In this document: positions 30,180 through 38,720 of the stretch, piece after piece
Layout: every line of letters starts with the position of its first letter
Numbering within the stretch: position 1 is the first letter of the stretch
DNA from: an uncultured Methanobrevibacter sp.
GTDB taxonomy: Archaea; Methanobacteriota; Methanobacteria; Methanobacteriales; Methanobacteriaceae
Direction: 5' to 3'
DNA length: 64,000 nt
NCBI RefSeq assembly: GCF_947170395.1
Contig: NZ_CAMVTE010000003.1
Coordinates: forward strand, 1-64,000
Made by a program: the position numbers and the translations under genes
Notes under the pieces: model-generated
What the model saw: the letters and a program-made list of their open reading frames with translations, nothing else
Told to the model about the DNA's origin: nothing
The model's database searches: none

Positions 30180-30248
30180 GATAAATCCACCTAAGGTCTG
30201 ATGTGTATAATTTGTTACAACCAATATTTAAATATTAATTTTTATAAA

Positions 30249-30719
30249 ATGATTAGTATGATTGAATATGACGATATAATCAAGGATTCCCCCTTTTTGG
30301 CAAATCATTTAATTACATTAATTAAAACCCATGACTTTTTCATCAACAAACACATAAAAAAAGAAACGGAAATCCTTCCCAGCCAGTATTACATGCTGCT
30401 GTTTTTATATTATGAAATGGGAACCAACCAATCAGACATTGCAAAGGCCTGTCTGATGGATAGAAGTGGCGTTTCAAGAGCATTCAAAGACTTTGAGGAA
30501 AAGGGATTGATTACAAGAGAAGTTGATGAAAACAACAAACGTGCATATAAAATCACATTAACCCAAAAAGGAATCGAAACATCCGAATTTTTAATTGAAA
30601 AGGAAAAGGAATGGGATGACATGATTTGCGAGCAGTTAGACATCTCCCGTGATGATCTGCTTGAACTGTTAACTAAAATATCTCTCAAATCACTTGAATT
30701 CAACAGAAATCAGTTCTAG
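30249..30719 (+). CDS. MarR-family transcriptional regulator
   Basis: A winged helix-turn-helix occupies the middle (NQSDIAKACLMDRSGVSRAFKDFEEKGLITREVDENNKRAYKITLT), flanked by helices for dimerisation. Length (156 aa) is normal. Start codons at 30249 or 30258 (MIEYDD) are possible; neither has a clear ribosome-binding site, so the mRNA may be leaderless. Its stop overlaps the convergent tail-protein gene by 4 bp. It sits between two genes for exported proteins with alike acidic tails and is their most likely regulator. Confidence 0.8.
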   Translation: MISMIEYDDIIKDSPFLANHLITLIKTHDFFINKHIKKETEILPSQYYMLLFLYYEMGTNQSDIAKACLMDRSGVSRAFKDFEEKGLITREVDENNKRAYKITLTQKGIETSEFLIEKEKEWDDMICEQLDISRDDLLELLTKISLKSLEFNRNQF

Positions 30720-31414
30720 TCATATCCCTCGACTTCCAGATAATCGTCAATATCATAATCATCACCGTATTCATAATGGTCATAATATGAACCCGGATCG
30801 GTTCTTGACAACGTGTATCTGTCGGGAACTACAGTATGATAATTACTTTGAGAGCCGGAATAGCTTGAGGATGCTCCTGTATAAACCAAATCAAAGCCGG
30901 ACCGGTTAAGACCCAGAACATCATACATCAAATCGGATTCGCTGTAATGGATATTGTCCGTCGAGAGGATAATGCCGTAGACACAATTGTTTTCCCAGGA
31001 ATACTCTATGAAACATTTTGCGCCAATCCCAGTCAGATAAGCGGAAATATAAAGATTAACCTTTTCATGAGTGTTGAAACTGTATTTATCAGGTGTTGTC
31101 TTCCAAACAATCATATATCCTTTTCTGCCATAGCTGTCAACATATGTTATGTTTTTGGCATCATACCAACCGAATTTTCCGTCAGATGTCTTAAACGAAC
31201 CGTCAGGAATCTTTTCCTCGCCTATTTTTAGACAGCCTTTCAGTGTAGCCACCAGAAAATCATCACCGCCAATGTCTTCAACCACCTCATCAGTCAAACT
31301 TGCTTTTGATGGTGGAAAAATAACGTTGGCTATTGAAGCTGTCGCAAATGTAATAATGAAATATGCAATAATTATACCCGCCAATATTAATGCTATTTTT
31401 TTGAGCTTTTCCAT
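30716..31414 (-). CDS. membrane-anchored protein with Tyr/Asp-rich C-terminal tail
   Basis: One N-terminal helix (IALILAGIIIAYFIITFATASIA) anchors about 200 outer residues. The core (FGWYDAKNITYVDSYGRKGYMIVWKT) is of no family I recognise. The last 30 residues (YYDHYEYGDDYDIDDYLEVEGYD) are acidic and tyrosine-rich, like the tail of the Ig-like protein on the other side of MarR. The two may share a partner or act on the same surface structure. Two cysteines in the core (GCLKIGE; KCFIEYSWENNC has two more) could form disulfides. Confidence 0.55.
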   Translation of the reverse strand: MEKLKKIALILAGIIIAYFIITFATASIANVIFPPSKASLTDEVVEDIGGDDFLVATLKGCLKIGEEKIPDGSFKTSDGKFGWYDAKNITYVDSYGRKGYMIVWKTTPDKYSFNTHEKVNLYISAYLTGIGAKCFIEYSWENNCVYGIILSTDNIHYSESDLMYDVLGLNRSGFDLVYTGASSSYSGSQSNYHTVVPDRYTLSRTDPGSYYDHYEYGDDYDIDDYLEVEGYD

Positions 31415-31533
31415 AATATTATATTAACACTTTATATACATTAACATTTCTGCTTCAGAACAATTTTTCAGTCCCCAAGCAATTTTACATAATCACTGCA
31501 ATTTTACTAAATCAAGTAAATATTACTCTATGG

Positions 31534-31563
31534 CTTAAACAAAGTTTAAATTAAAGTTTAAAC
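31534..31563 (+). promoter_or_regulatory. inverted/direct repeat before the TctA-type gene
   Basis: TTAAACAAAGTTTAA is a hyphenated palindrome, followed at once by AAAGTTTAAAC repeating one arm. The repeats end 12 bp before the start codon. Such placement suits an operator, but no matching site is seen elsewhere in the window. Confidence 0.3.
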
Positions 31564-31574
31564 AATTAATAGGT

Positions 31575-32828
31575 ATGATAGAATTAGTTATTGCTTGTTT
31601 TATAGGCATATTAATAGGAACAACTACAGGAATGATACCTGGAATACATGTCAATACCGCCGGAGCAATACTGTTTGCTTCATCAACCTTCCTTTTGGGT
31701 TTCCTAACACCCGAATTCCTATGCATAATAATGGTTTCGATGTCAATAGCACATGCACTCATTGAATTCGTACCGTCAATGCTTCTGGGAGTTCCTCAGG
31801 AAGGAACGGCCACATCCATACTTCCGGGCCATAGGATGGTTCTTCAGGGAAGATCAAAAGAAGTGATAAGGATTGTGTCAGTGGGAGGTTTTGGAGGGAT
31901 TATCACAACAATATTAATGCTTCCGATATTTGCACTAGCTCTTCCGATGCTTCATGACATCTCAAAGCCGTTTACGTGGATTATACTTCTTGTTGCATCA
32001 ATATATCTGACATATCGCCTGACTTCAAACTTTAGGGATTTTTTATGGTCGCTGCTTTTGTTTGTACTGTCGGGAGCGCTGGGATGGATTATTTTCCAGA
32101 CCCCAATTTCATCCGGAGTTTCTTTGATGTGCACATTTTCAGGCCTGTTTGGAATAAGCACCATACTTTTCAGTTTAAACGACTCATCTACAATCCCCCA
32201 TCAAAATCCATTCTACGAGCTTGATTTGGATTTCAACAAGTTCAAAAGCATTTTTGCAGGAGGAATAACAGGAGCGATACTGGGTTTCCTGCCCGGTTTT
32301 GGACCTGCACAGGGAACCGTTATTGCACAGGCCGCAAGCGGTACAAACGACAATGACGATGATGATACAGTGAACTTTCTTCTTGCAACCTCTGGGCTGA
32401 ACGTCTCCGACTGTCTGTTTTCACTGATTGCAATCTACATTATTGGAAATCCGAGAAGCGGAATAGCGGTTTACATGTCTTATCTTATCTCCGAAATGAC
32501 CCTAAACCATCTGGCAATATTCATTTTTGCATCGCTGATAGCAGTTTCGGTTTCATTAGTGCTGTCCTTAAAACTTGGCGATTCCTTTTCTAGACTGATG
32601 AGTGGTGTTGACTATAAGAAATTATCGATTGGAGTGATTTTACTTCAGATACTGATACTTTACATCTTTATTTTCTATTATAAGGCACCATTCGGTTATA
32701 TGACATTGGCACTGATTACATCAACGGCCATGGGAATGCTTCCCCACTACATCGGCGTTGGAAAATCCCATCTGATGGGCGTTTTGATAATTCCCGCCAT
32801 TGTCATTTACATGCAGATGTTTATTTAG
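31575..32828 (+). CDS. TctA/DUF112-family membrane permease
   Basis: Ten or more membrane helices are present. The two halves each carry the TctA glycine-proline motif (GTTTGMIPGIHVNTAGA near residue 16 and GAILGFLPGFGPAQGTV near residue 236), showing the internal duplication of the family. Bacterial members are the large permease of tripartite tricarboxylate transporters. Archaeal members occur without the TctC binding protein, as here, so the substrate is unknown. It is 8 bp before the ATPase/STAS-like pair, suggesting one operon. Confidence 0.75.
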   Translation: MIELVIACFIGILIGTTTGMIPGIHVNTAGAILFASSTFLLGFLTPEFLCIIMVSMSIAHALIEFVPSMLLGVPQEGTATSILPGHRMVLQGRSKEVIRIVSVGGFGGIITTILMLPIFALALPMLHDISKPFTWIILLVASIYLTYRLTSNFRDFLWSLLLFVLSGALGWIIFQTPISSGVSLMCTFSGLFGISTILFSLNDSSTIPHQNPFYELDLDFNKFKSIFAGGITGAILGFLPGFGPAQGTVIAQAASGTNDNDDDDTVNFLLATSGLNVSDCLFSLIAIYIIGNPRSGIAVYMSYLISEMTLNHLAIFIFASLIAVSVSLVLSLKLGDSFSRLMSGVDYKKLSIGVILLQILILYIFIFYYKAPFGYMTLALITSTAMGMLPHYIGVGKSHLMGVLIIPAIVIYMQMFI

Positions 32829-32836
32829 GTGGAAAA

Positions 32837-33601
32837 ATGACAAATACATTAAAAAAACATATTGACAAATTAAATACTGAAATTGAAAATAAAGAATTTC
32901 ACAATCCTGATAAAACAACAATATTACCATTAATACAAAGTAATATTCAGGAAAATGAGTTTGATTTAGAAAAATTACTTGAAGATAATTGTACAGAGAT
33001 TAAAAAATTAAAATTTTTTGAAATGAGCGATTTTTTAATTGAAAGTGAAAAAATTGAAGAATATCTGTCTAAGTTAACAGATGAAATTTTTAATATTCTT
33101 CCTGAAGATGCAGACCTACAAAGCATCAATTATCTTCTATATGAAATTTTAATAAATATATATAAACATTCCAGATTTGGAAATGCATATATTCAATTGG
33201 ATATTTCAAAAAACAATGATAATATCGACATGTGTGTAATTGATGACGGCATTGGAATTTCCGGAAGTTTCAAAGAGGCATCATTATCTTATATAAACGA
33301 TTGTGAATCTCTTTTTGAAGCAATTAATGGAAAAACTAGTGACAAAGAAAAATATAAATTACATGGAAGAGGTTTAAATTCCTGTGCAAGAATTACCACT
33401 CACGGATTTGATGGAGAAATGTTAATTGCATCCGGAAAAGGCATATGTGTAGTTACAACAAAAGGAGCGCAACTATATAAAAACAAATATGGAATAAATG
33501 GAACTTTTATAGTATTAAGAATAAATAATAACAAAATAGATAATATTTACGAATATTTGAAATATGAAAGAATTAATAAAATTCAAGAGGCAAAACAATG
33601 A
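32837..33601 (+). CDS. GHKL-type ATP-binding protein (anti-sigma-kinase-like)
   Basis: The C-terminal half is a histidine-kinase-like ATPase domain: N box YEILINIYKHSRFG (about residue 105), G1 box VIDDGIGISG and G2-like HGRGLNS. There is no phospho-acceptor His domain. The N-terminal 90 residues are helical and charged. It overlaps the following STAS-like gene by 4 bp (ATGA). ATPase plus STAS-like pairs recall partner-switching modules, where the ATPase controls the STAS protein, but no sigma factor exists in archaea, so the output is unknown. Confidence 0.75.
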   Translation: MTNTLKKHIDKLNTEIENKEFHNPDKTTILPLIQSNIQENEFDLEKLLEDNCTEIKKLKFFEMSDFLIESEKIEEYLSKLTDEIFNILPEDADLQSINYLLYEILINIYKHSRFGNAYIQLDISKNNDNIDMCVIDDGIGISGSFKEASLSYINDCESLFEAINGKTSDKEKYKLHGRGLNSCARITTHGFDGEMLIASGKGICVVTTKGAQLYKNKYGINGTFIVLRINNNKIDNIYEYLKYERINKIQEAKQ

Positions 33602-33870
33602 CTAAATTAGAAATTAATCTTGAAGAAAAATATTCAAAAAAATTAGGTGTTGGCCCAACAGCTGAAAAACTCTTCGATGAAATAAAAAATGAAGAAACTG
33701 TTGTGATTAATTTTAAAAACATTGAATTTATGAGCAGATCCTTTGCTCAGGAATATGTATTTCAAAAACACAACACACATGCAAAAATAGAAGAAACAAA
33801 TATGGTCGACTCAATCCGTAATCTATTAGAAGTCGTTGAAGAGGATTTTAAAAGAAGTTGTTTAAAATAG
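33598..33870 (+). CDS. STAS-like protein (DUF4325)
   Basis: This 90-residue protein fits the DUF4325 STAS-like pattern: a strand VVINFKNIEFMSRSFAQEYVF, with the conserved S-R-S-F-A instead of the phosphorylatable Ser loop of SpoIIAA, then a helix. It is translationally coupled to the GHKL ATPase upstream. Together they probably form a small switch complex. Its stop abuts the convergent methyltransferase gene. Confidence 0.7.
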   Translation: MTKLEINLEEKYSKKLGVGPTAEKLFDEIKNEETVVINFKNIEFMSRSFAQEYVFQKHNTHAKIEETNMVDSIRNLLEVVEEDFKRSCLK

Positions 33871-34758
33871 CTAGATAATTACCACATTATCTGCTATTTC
33901 ATCAGCTTTTTGCCTAATTTGTGAGATGTCCACACCAGGAAATGCATCAATTACGCACAAATCGGCGTGTTCCACATCCAAATCTTCAAAGGCACCCTGA
34001 TGTATTTCATAGCCATCATCAATGCCGTTAATTTCCAGATTGTTTTTCAACGCTTCAATCATTTCGGGATTGATGTCATTGAATATTACCTTTTCAAACC
34101 CTAATTTTAGCAGATAGATTCCAAGAGCTCCCAAACCGCACATTGAATCAATTACAACCCCTTTTTTAATATCGTTATTGTTAATGTGGTTGTGCAGTCT
34201 GACCAGCTTGTCTTCGGTTGTTACAGCCACTTCAATATGGTGAACTGACTGGTTTTTGACAATTACCAACTTTTCACCGAGAAGCGTTCTCATCACATTG
34301 ATTTGAGTGTCATCTCCCGCAAGAATTTCAAAGTGATTGATGGATGAATCCTTATCAAGTTGGCCTGCAACGTTTTGAGGACTTCCCTTAAGAACGCATT
34401 TGACTTCCGGAACTTCCCCAATCAATTTCAATGCCACCTCTTCGGTAAAGTCCGGATGGAGCAATATCAATGTATCTTCACCAATGAACTGAGGATTTAA
34501 GCTGCTGAAATAAAATTCAGACAACGGAACCGGCGAATTGCGTCTTAGTGTTGCCTTTTCAGGAACGATTTCAGATTCAATCATTATCTTCAGTATATGA
34601 CTCATCACAACATCCAACGGCCTTTTGCCGCAACTGCATCTCATGTAGTCCCCATCATAATCATCAAAATTTATCAAATCCCTAAGAGGGGAAAATTTCT
34701 TTATCTGAACGTCCCGGCAGTTTTCACATTCATGCAGCGAGTTAATTTTTTCATCCAA
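33871..34758 (-). CDS. class I SAM-dependent methyltransferase with N-terminal zinc site
   Basis: A cysteine-rich N-terminus (CENCRDV...MRCSCGKRPLDVVMSH) precedes a 90-residue linker domain and a Rossmann methyltransferase domain (VVIDSMCGLGALGIYLLKLGFEKVIFNDINPEMI). The post-I acidic residue and following motif resemble Trm5/TYW2-like tRNA or small-molecule methyltransferases. The start is a TTG at 34758 because an upstream TAG closes the frame. GGGTGAT lies about 14 bases upstream, rather far. The substrate is unknown. Confidence 0.6.
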   Translation of the reverse strand: MDEKINSLHECENCRDVQIKKFSPLRDLINFDDYDGDYMRCSCGKRPLDVVMSHILKIMIESEIVPEKATLRRNSPVPLSEFYFSSLNPQFIGEDTLILLHPDFTEEVALKLIGEVPEVKCVLKGSPQNVAGQLDKDSSINHFEILAGDDTQINVMRTLLGEKLVIVKNQSVHHIEVAVTTEDKLVRLHNHINNNDIKKGVVIDSMCGLGALGIYLLKLGFEKVIFNDINPEMIEALKNNLEINGIDDGYEIHQGAFEDLDVEHADLCVIDAFPGVDISQIRQKADEIADNVVII

Positions 34759-34901
34759 ATCAATGATAATATCACCCTAAAATTCTTCTTACAATACAAT
34801 ATTGATTTTGGAGTGTTATTATGCTTTCGCAAGTAATAAAAAATATATAAATTAGTAATACTAATCTAAAAACACCTAAAAAATTCTTAAAGGTGAAAAA
34901 C

Positions 34902-36323
34902 GTGAACAATAATGAGATTATACCGCAATATGACGTTGTCAGACAAGATTACACTCAAAAGGAAAAAGTTCTCTTAGGAGAACTTCGTGAAAATTTGGTT
35001 GATTTGGCCATATCATCAGGTGAAAACTTCCAGCCCGATGAAGAAAAACTTCTAAACGACATCAAAAACTTCCTGTTTGCAAGGTTTACAGGCGACGGTG
35101 AAAAGATATCTGCCGAATATCTCGACAAGCTATCCAACAAAATCCTAAGGGATTTAATCGGATACGGTGAAATCGATTCACTGATACATGATGACGATTT
35201 GGAAGAGATAATGATCAACGGCATTGACAAGCCAGTATTCGTATACCACAGGAAATACGGAATGATGAAGACAAATGTCAAATTCAGCGATGAAAAGGAG
35301 CTGATGGATCTGATAGATTCAATAGCCAGACAGATTAACAGAAGAATTGACCAGGAATCTCCGATATTGGACGGAAGACTGGCTGACGGCTCAAGAATCA
35401 ACGCAACAATACCCCCAGCATCAGCCGACGGCCCTTCACTTACAATCAGGAAATTCAAAAAAGACCCACTCACAATAATTGATTTGATAAAATCAAAAAC
35501 AATATCAGTTGAACTTGCAGCATTCCTGTGGCTGTGCTTTGACGGTTTAGGCGTTAAATCCGCAAATGCAATAATATCAGGAGGAACAAGTTCCGGCAAG
35601 ACAACAACACTGAACGCCCTTTGCGCATTTATTAATCCAAAGGAAAGAATCATAACCATTGAAGACACTTTAGAGCTTCAGATTCCTCACGAACACGTCA
35701 TCAGAATGGAAACAAAACCTGCAAATGTCGAAAACAAAGGAGAGCTTACAATGAATGACCTTGTAAAAAACTCCCTAAGGCAACGTCCGGACCGCATAAT
35801 TGTAGGTGAAGTTCGAGCGGGAGAGGCGATTACCCTTTTTACAGCATTGAATACCGGACACTCAGGATTTGGAACACTGCATTCAAATGATGCTCGTGAA
35901 ACAATTACACGACTAACCAATGAACCGATGTCCGTTCCTGAAATCATGATACAGGCAATTGACTTTATAATAATGCAAAACAGGATTTACACATCAACAG
36001 GAGTTTCATACAGAAGAATCAGCGAAGTTGCAGAGGTTGTCGGAATCGAAGAGGGAGTTGTACAGCTAAATAAGATCTTTGAATGGAATCCAGAAACAGA
36101 CAGGATTGAAAATGTCAGCATTTCAAGCAAATTCCTATCACAGATTGCAAACCTAAGCGGAAATACAATAAATGAGATTCACAGGGAAATTGAAAACCGG
36201 GAAACCGTGCTGAACCACATGGTAAAGCATGACATCCGTGATGTAGATGATGTCAAAACAATTCTGGATTTATATTTCAAGGACAGCCAGAAAGTGCTGA
36301 ACAGAATAATGCTTGGCAGGTGA
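34902..36323 (+). CDS. TadA/CpaF-type secretion ATPase
   Basis: An N-terminal all-alpha/PAS-like part precedes the VirB11-type ATPase: Walker [16 protein letters not shown] (about residue 230), Asp box [12 protein letters not shown], Walker [13 protein letters not shown] and His box [13 protein letters not shown]. It powers assembly of type IV pilus-like filaments or type II-like secretion. The track start is GTG 34893; I take GTG 34902 because AGGTGAA then lies at normal spacing. It is coupled to the TadC-like gene 4 bp downstream. No pilin or prepilin peptidase is adjacent. Confidence 0.85.
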   Translation: MNNNEIIPQYDVVRQDYTQKEKVLLGELRENLVDLAISSGENFQPDEEKLLNDIKNFLFARFTGDGEKISAEYLDKLSNKILRDLIGYGEIDSLIHDDDLEEIMINGIDKPVFVYHRKYGMMKTNVKFSDEKELMDLIDSIARQINRRIDQESPILDGRLADGSRINATIPPASADGPSLTIRKFKKDPLTIIDLIKSKTISVELAAFLWLCFDGLGVKSANAIISGGTSSGKTTTLNALCAFINPKERIITIEDTLELQIPHEHVIRMETKPANVENKGELTMNDLVKNSLRQRPDRIIVGEVRAGEAITLFTALNTGHSGFGTLHSNDARETITRLTNEPMSVPEIMIQAIDFIIMQNRIYTSTGVSYRRISEVAEVVGIEEGVVQLNKIFEWNPETDRIENVSISSKFLSQIANLSGNTINEIHREIENRETVLNHMVKHDIRDVDDVKTILDLYFKDSQKVLNRIMLGR

Positions 36324-36327
36324 AGAC

Positions 36328-37233
36328 ATGTTAAACAGGTTTTTCATATTGATTGGGACAATAGTATTGTCCACAATCACATTTTTTAAAAACATTTCAT
36401 TTAAAAGGCAATCTCCCAAAAAGGAGCAGGCAAATGAAACTGCAACATCAATCTTTTCTAGACTGAGCTTCGAAACAACACAACCAAAACATGATGACGA
36501 CAAACTGGATAAAATAAGGGAACGTTTAATGCCTGTAATGCTTAAAAAAACATCAATAAAAGTCATGATTGCAGTCTGCATCATATCCCTAATCATATTG
36601 CCGTTGGAAATAAGCGGAATATTTTTAACAGCACTTGGAATGTTTTATGTATTTCTGATTTATTATCCCAAAATAAAACAGCAAAAAAACTATTCCGACC
36701 TAAATCAGGAGCTGCCCTATGCTCTAAGACATATGGGAATTGAGCTTAAATCCGGAAAGGGACTTCATGATACACTGATAACAATAAAAGAAGCAAACTA
36801 TGGGACATTTTCCAAGGAAATCAACAGAGTCCTTGAGGAGGTTAAATTCGGAAAATCAACTGAGGATGCACTGCTTGAGATGTCAAAGCGGGTGAAATCC
36901 GAAGGGCTTCAAAGGGCAGTCCAGCAAATTGTAGGCACTTTAAGGGTTGGAGGAAATCTGGCCCGCAGCCTGGACATTATTGCAAATGACATTTCATTTG
37001 AGATGCAAATCAAACTGAAGGAATACGCGCAGAGATTAAATTCATTCATTTTAATATATACGTTCATAGCCATTTTAGCTCCTGTAATCGGTTTGATAAT
37101 TCTGATGGCCGGTTCTACCGTAATGGGAGATGTGATATCCTCAAGTTTACTGCTGGTGATATATTCACTCTTTTTCCCGATGATTGTGATGTTTATGGGA
37201 GTGTTTATTAAAAAATTAGAGCCTAAAGTGTGA
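36328..37233 (+). CDS. TadC/GspF-type secretion membrane protein
   Basis: A short N-terminal helix, a cytoplasmic stretch, a central helix pair (IKVMIAVCIISLIILPLEISGIFLTALGMF), the T2SSF domain (LNQELPYALRHMGIELKSGKGLHDTL... LRVGGNLARSLDIIA) and two C-terminal helices are seen. It is the platform protein for the ATPase upstream. ATG 36328 follows AGGTGAAGA; the track start (TTG) lies inside the upstream gene. Confidence 0.8.
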   Translation: MLNRFFILIGTIVLSTITFFKNISFKRQSPKKEQANETATSIFSRLSFETTQPKHDDDKLDKIRERLMPVMLKKTSIKVMIAVCIISLIILPLEISGIFLTALGMFYVFLIYYPKIKQQKNYSDLNQELPYALRHMGIELKSGKGLHDTLITIKEANYGTFSKEINRVLEEVKFGKSTEDALLEMSKRVKSEGLQRAVQQIVGTLRVGGNLARSLDIIANDISFEMQIKLKEYAQRLNSFILIYTFIAILAPVIGLIILMAGSTVMGDVISSSLLLVIYSLFFPMIVMFMGVFIKKLEPKV

Positions 37234-37256
37234 AAAAAAATAAAAAAAGGAAGGAA

Positions 37257-37976
37257 TTAACCGAAGAAGGTTTCAATTCCTTTTGATGCCAGCAATCCTA
37301 CGAAGGCACCTTGTTCATCCATTACAATATTTCCTTTGGAGTATTGGTCAATAGCCGCATTAATCATTCCTGATTTTACTGCAGGGTCTTTTGCAGCATT
37401 TGCAGCTGCCTTAACAATTTCAAGTACAGCGTCGCCTCTTGAAACACCGTTACCCCAATCCTCTTCACGTATGAAATCTATACCGCTTACCTGCATTTTG
37501 GATCCGTTTATTTCCAAAGGACCTGCAGCAGCAAGAACGGCATCCAATGCTTGGGTATTGACCGCTACAACAGAATCGATTTCAACATTGGTATTATATT
37601 GCACGATTTCCTTTGCATATCTCATTGCAACGGAATTGTCAGAGTCCCAGAATGCATCGTGAAGAAGCAGCCTTGATCCTGCTCCCTGAGACTGCGCTTC
37701 AGAAGGTTCTGATGCTGTAGGGTGAGTCATTCCACCAGGATAAATGGCTGTGTAATTTTTTAAAGTACCGTCTTCCAAGTGAACGATGAATGCCATGTCA
37801 CATGCCCCCATACCCGGCCTTGTTTCACTTTCATCGATGGCACATACCAAAATATTTTTGCTTCCTTCAGTAAGTTCACTGTTGGTTCCGATAAACAATG
37901 CACCACCAATTATGGCAACAAGACCTATGAGAACAACAATTAAAATAACAAGTATTAATTTTCTAGTCCTATCCAT
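37257..37976 (-). CDS. DUF4012 membrane-anchored protein
   Basis: An N-terminal helix (LILVILIVVLIGLVAIIGGALFIG) anchors an outer domain of the DUF4012 / LytR-like type (ILVCAIDESETRPGMGACDMAFIVHLEDGTLKNYTAIYPG; SVVAVNTQALDAVLAAAGPLEI). Related bacterial LytR-CpsA-Psr proteins attach glycopolymers to the cell wall, so a role at the pseudomurein envelope is possible but unproven. TAGGTAGGAATT precedes the ATG. It converges with the secretion pair. Confidence 0.65.
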   Translation of the reverse strand: MDRTRKLILVILIVVLIGLVAIIGGALFIGTNSELTEGSKNILVCAIDESETRPGMGACDMAFIVHLEDGTLKNYTAIYPGGMTHPTASEPSEAQSQGAGSRLLLHDAFWDSDNSVAMRYAKEIVQYNTNVEIDSVVAVNTQALDAVLAAAGPLEINGSKMQVSGIDFIREEDWGNGVSRGDAVLEIVKAAANAAKDPAVKSGMINAAIDQYSKGNIVMDEQGAFVGLLASKGIETFFG

Positions 37977-38077
37977 AATTCCTACCTACTATAAACTTAT
38001 TAAAATTAGTTGATAATATCTAGTTTATATTACTTAAATATTATTGGATTTCTAAAAGAAAAAAGAAAAGAATTTGA

Positions 38078-38191
38078 TTAGTGGCAGTTACATCCAAAAA
38101 AGAAACACCATAATTTTTTTAAAATGCTTTTTTTCTCTTTGGATTCCTCTTTGATTTCGCAGCATTTTGCTTTTTTTACATCGTTTGCCAT
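38078..38191 (-). CDS. 37-residue cysteine-rich peptide under an iron-box promoter
   Basis: MANDVKKAKCCEIKEESKEK opens a 37-aa frame that ends LWCFFFGCNCH. There are five cysteines (CC, C, CxC) in a short basic helix followed by an aromatic, hydrophobic end that could dip into the membrane. ATG 38191 has ACGGTGAT at ideal spacing. The longer 67-aa frame of the track begins at TTG inside a leader hairpin and is unlikely. Upstream lie a leader of about 200 nt and an operator-TATA-operator promoter like those of feoB and the small RNAs. Function unknown; a metal-handling or FeoC-like role is only a guess. Confidence 0.6.
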   Translation of the reverse strand: MANDVKKAKCCEIKEESKEKKSILKKLWCFFFGCNCH

Positions 38192-38224
38192 TAAAATCAC
38201 CGTTTTTAAATGAATAAGATAGGT

Positions 38225-38255
38225 GAAATTAAATATGGATTTCATATTTAATTTC
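38225..38255 (-). promoter_or_regulatory. 13-bp perfect leader hairpin before the cysteine-rich peptide
   Basis: GAAATTAAATATG and CATATTTAATTTC pair perfectly around a 5-nt loop. The hairpin ends about 20 nt before the ribosome-binding site of the 37-aa gene, inside its predicted leader. It might control RNA stability or access of the ribosome. Confidence 0.5.
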
Positions 38256-38365
38256 GTGAGAGTAGTTATATGCTTCACCAAATCAGAAAGAGAGTTAAAC
38301 TAATTCAGTGAATCGGAGTAAGTAATTTGGTTTAACCAAAATACATCAGCAATCAAAATTAGATT

Positions 38366-38439
38366 TTTAGGTAGACCTAATTTTTATCACTATACATAAT
38401 GTTATTGAAGGAAGTATATAAATGTTTAGGTTAACCTAA
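38366..38439 (-). promoter_or_regulatory. promoter of the cysteine-rich peptide: operator-TATA-operator
   Basis: Toward the peptide gene: TTTAGGTTAACCTAAA (38424-38439, perfect palindrome), TATA (TTTATATA reversed, 38415-38422), and TTTTTAGGTAGACCTAATTTTT (centred 38375) just past the predicted start near 38390. The order and spacing copy those of the two small-RNA promoters. Confidence 0.6.
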
Positions 38440-38447
38440 AAAAGGGA

Positions 38448-38474
38448 GGTGTTTAACATATTCTGTTAAACACC
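38448..38474 (-). terminator. hairpin terminator downstream of small-RNA copy B
   Basis: GGTGTTTAACA and TGTTAAACACC pair perfectly (11 bp, 5-nt loop), and on the reverse strand CCTCCCTTTTTT follows. This gives a second stop for transcripts from promoter B before the next promoter begins. Its stem start GGTGTTTA copies that of the small-RNA terminator. Confidence 0.55.
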
Positions 38475-38510
38475 AAATTTGAGGAAAAATATAGTATGTG
38501 ATCAAATTTT

Positions 38511-38720
38511 AAAAAAATAATGGAGAGGTGTTTATCTGGAGAGTCATAAACACCGAAATTCGTTTTGGAAAATTTTTGGCAGATAAGTTTCCCATATTAA
38601 ATTAGAAAATTGTGAAAAGCTAATTTAATATCTATATTTTTGGAGATTGTATTATTATCGACTAATAATGTATGTTTTGTTTGAAGTGAATATTTAGGTA
38701 AACCTAAATATATGACACTT
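38511..38720 (-). ncRNA. candidate iron-responsive small RNA, copy B
   Basis: On the reverse strand this region is about 84% identical to copy A by hand alignment. Hairpin I (38620-38631 with 38594-38605, 12 perfect pairs) is fully kept. Hairpin II keeps GGAAA/TTTCC with one mismatch further in. The terminator GGTGTTTAT/ATAAACACC (38546-38554 with 38527-38535) has a shorter loop, GACTCTCCAG, then TCTCCATTATTTTTTT. The single-stranded AATCTCCAAAA is identical in both copies. A frame from ATG in copy B (MGNLSAKNF) is not present in copy A. It lies tail-to-head with the peptide promoter. Confidence 0.6.

Noticed and set aside
34851-34865. GTAATAC palindrome before the TadA gene as a nickel operator
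   Set aside because: The 7-bp core is expected many times by chance in AT-rich DNA and the flanking A/T arms of the 15-mer are missing; kept only as a weak note.
34955-35668. 237-aa - strand ORF
   Set aside because: Antisense shadow of the secretion ATPase, with Ser-rich composition and no recognisable family.
38078-38281. 67-aa frame ending in the cysteine-rich peptide
   Set aside because: It starts at TTG and is translated through the 13-bp hairpin; the internal ATG at 38191 has a proper GGTGAT site.
38523-38608. Frame MGNLSAKNFPKR in small-RNA copy B as a small protein
   Set aside because: Copy A has ATA instead of ATG and indels break the frame, while RNA stems are kept.
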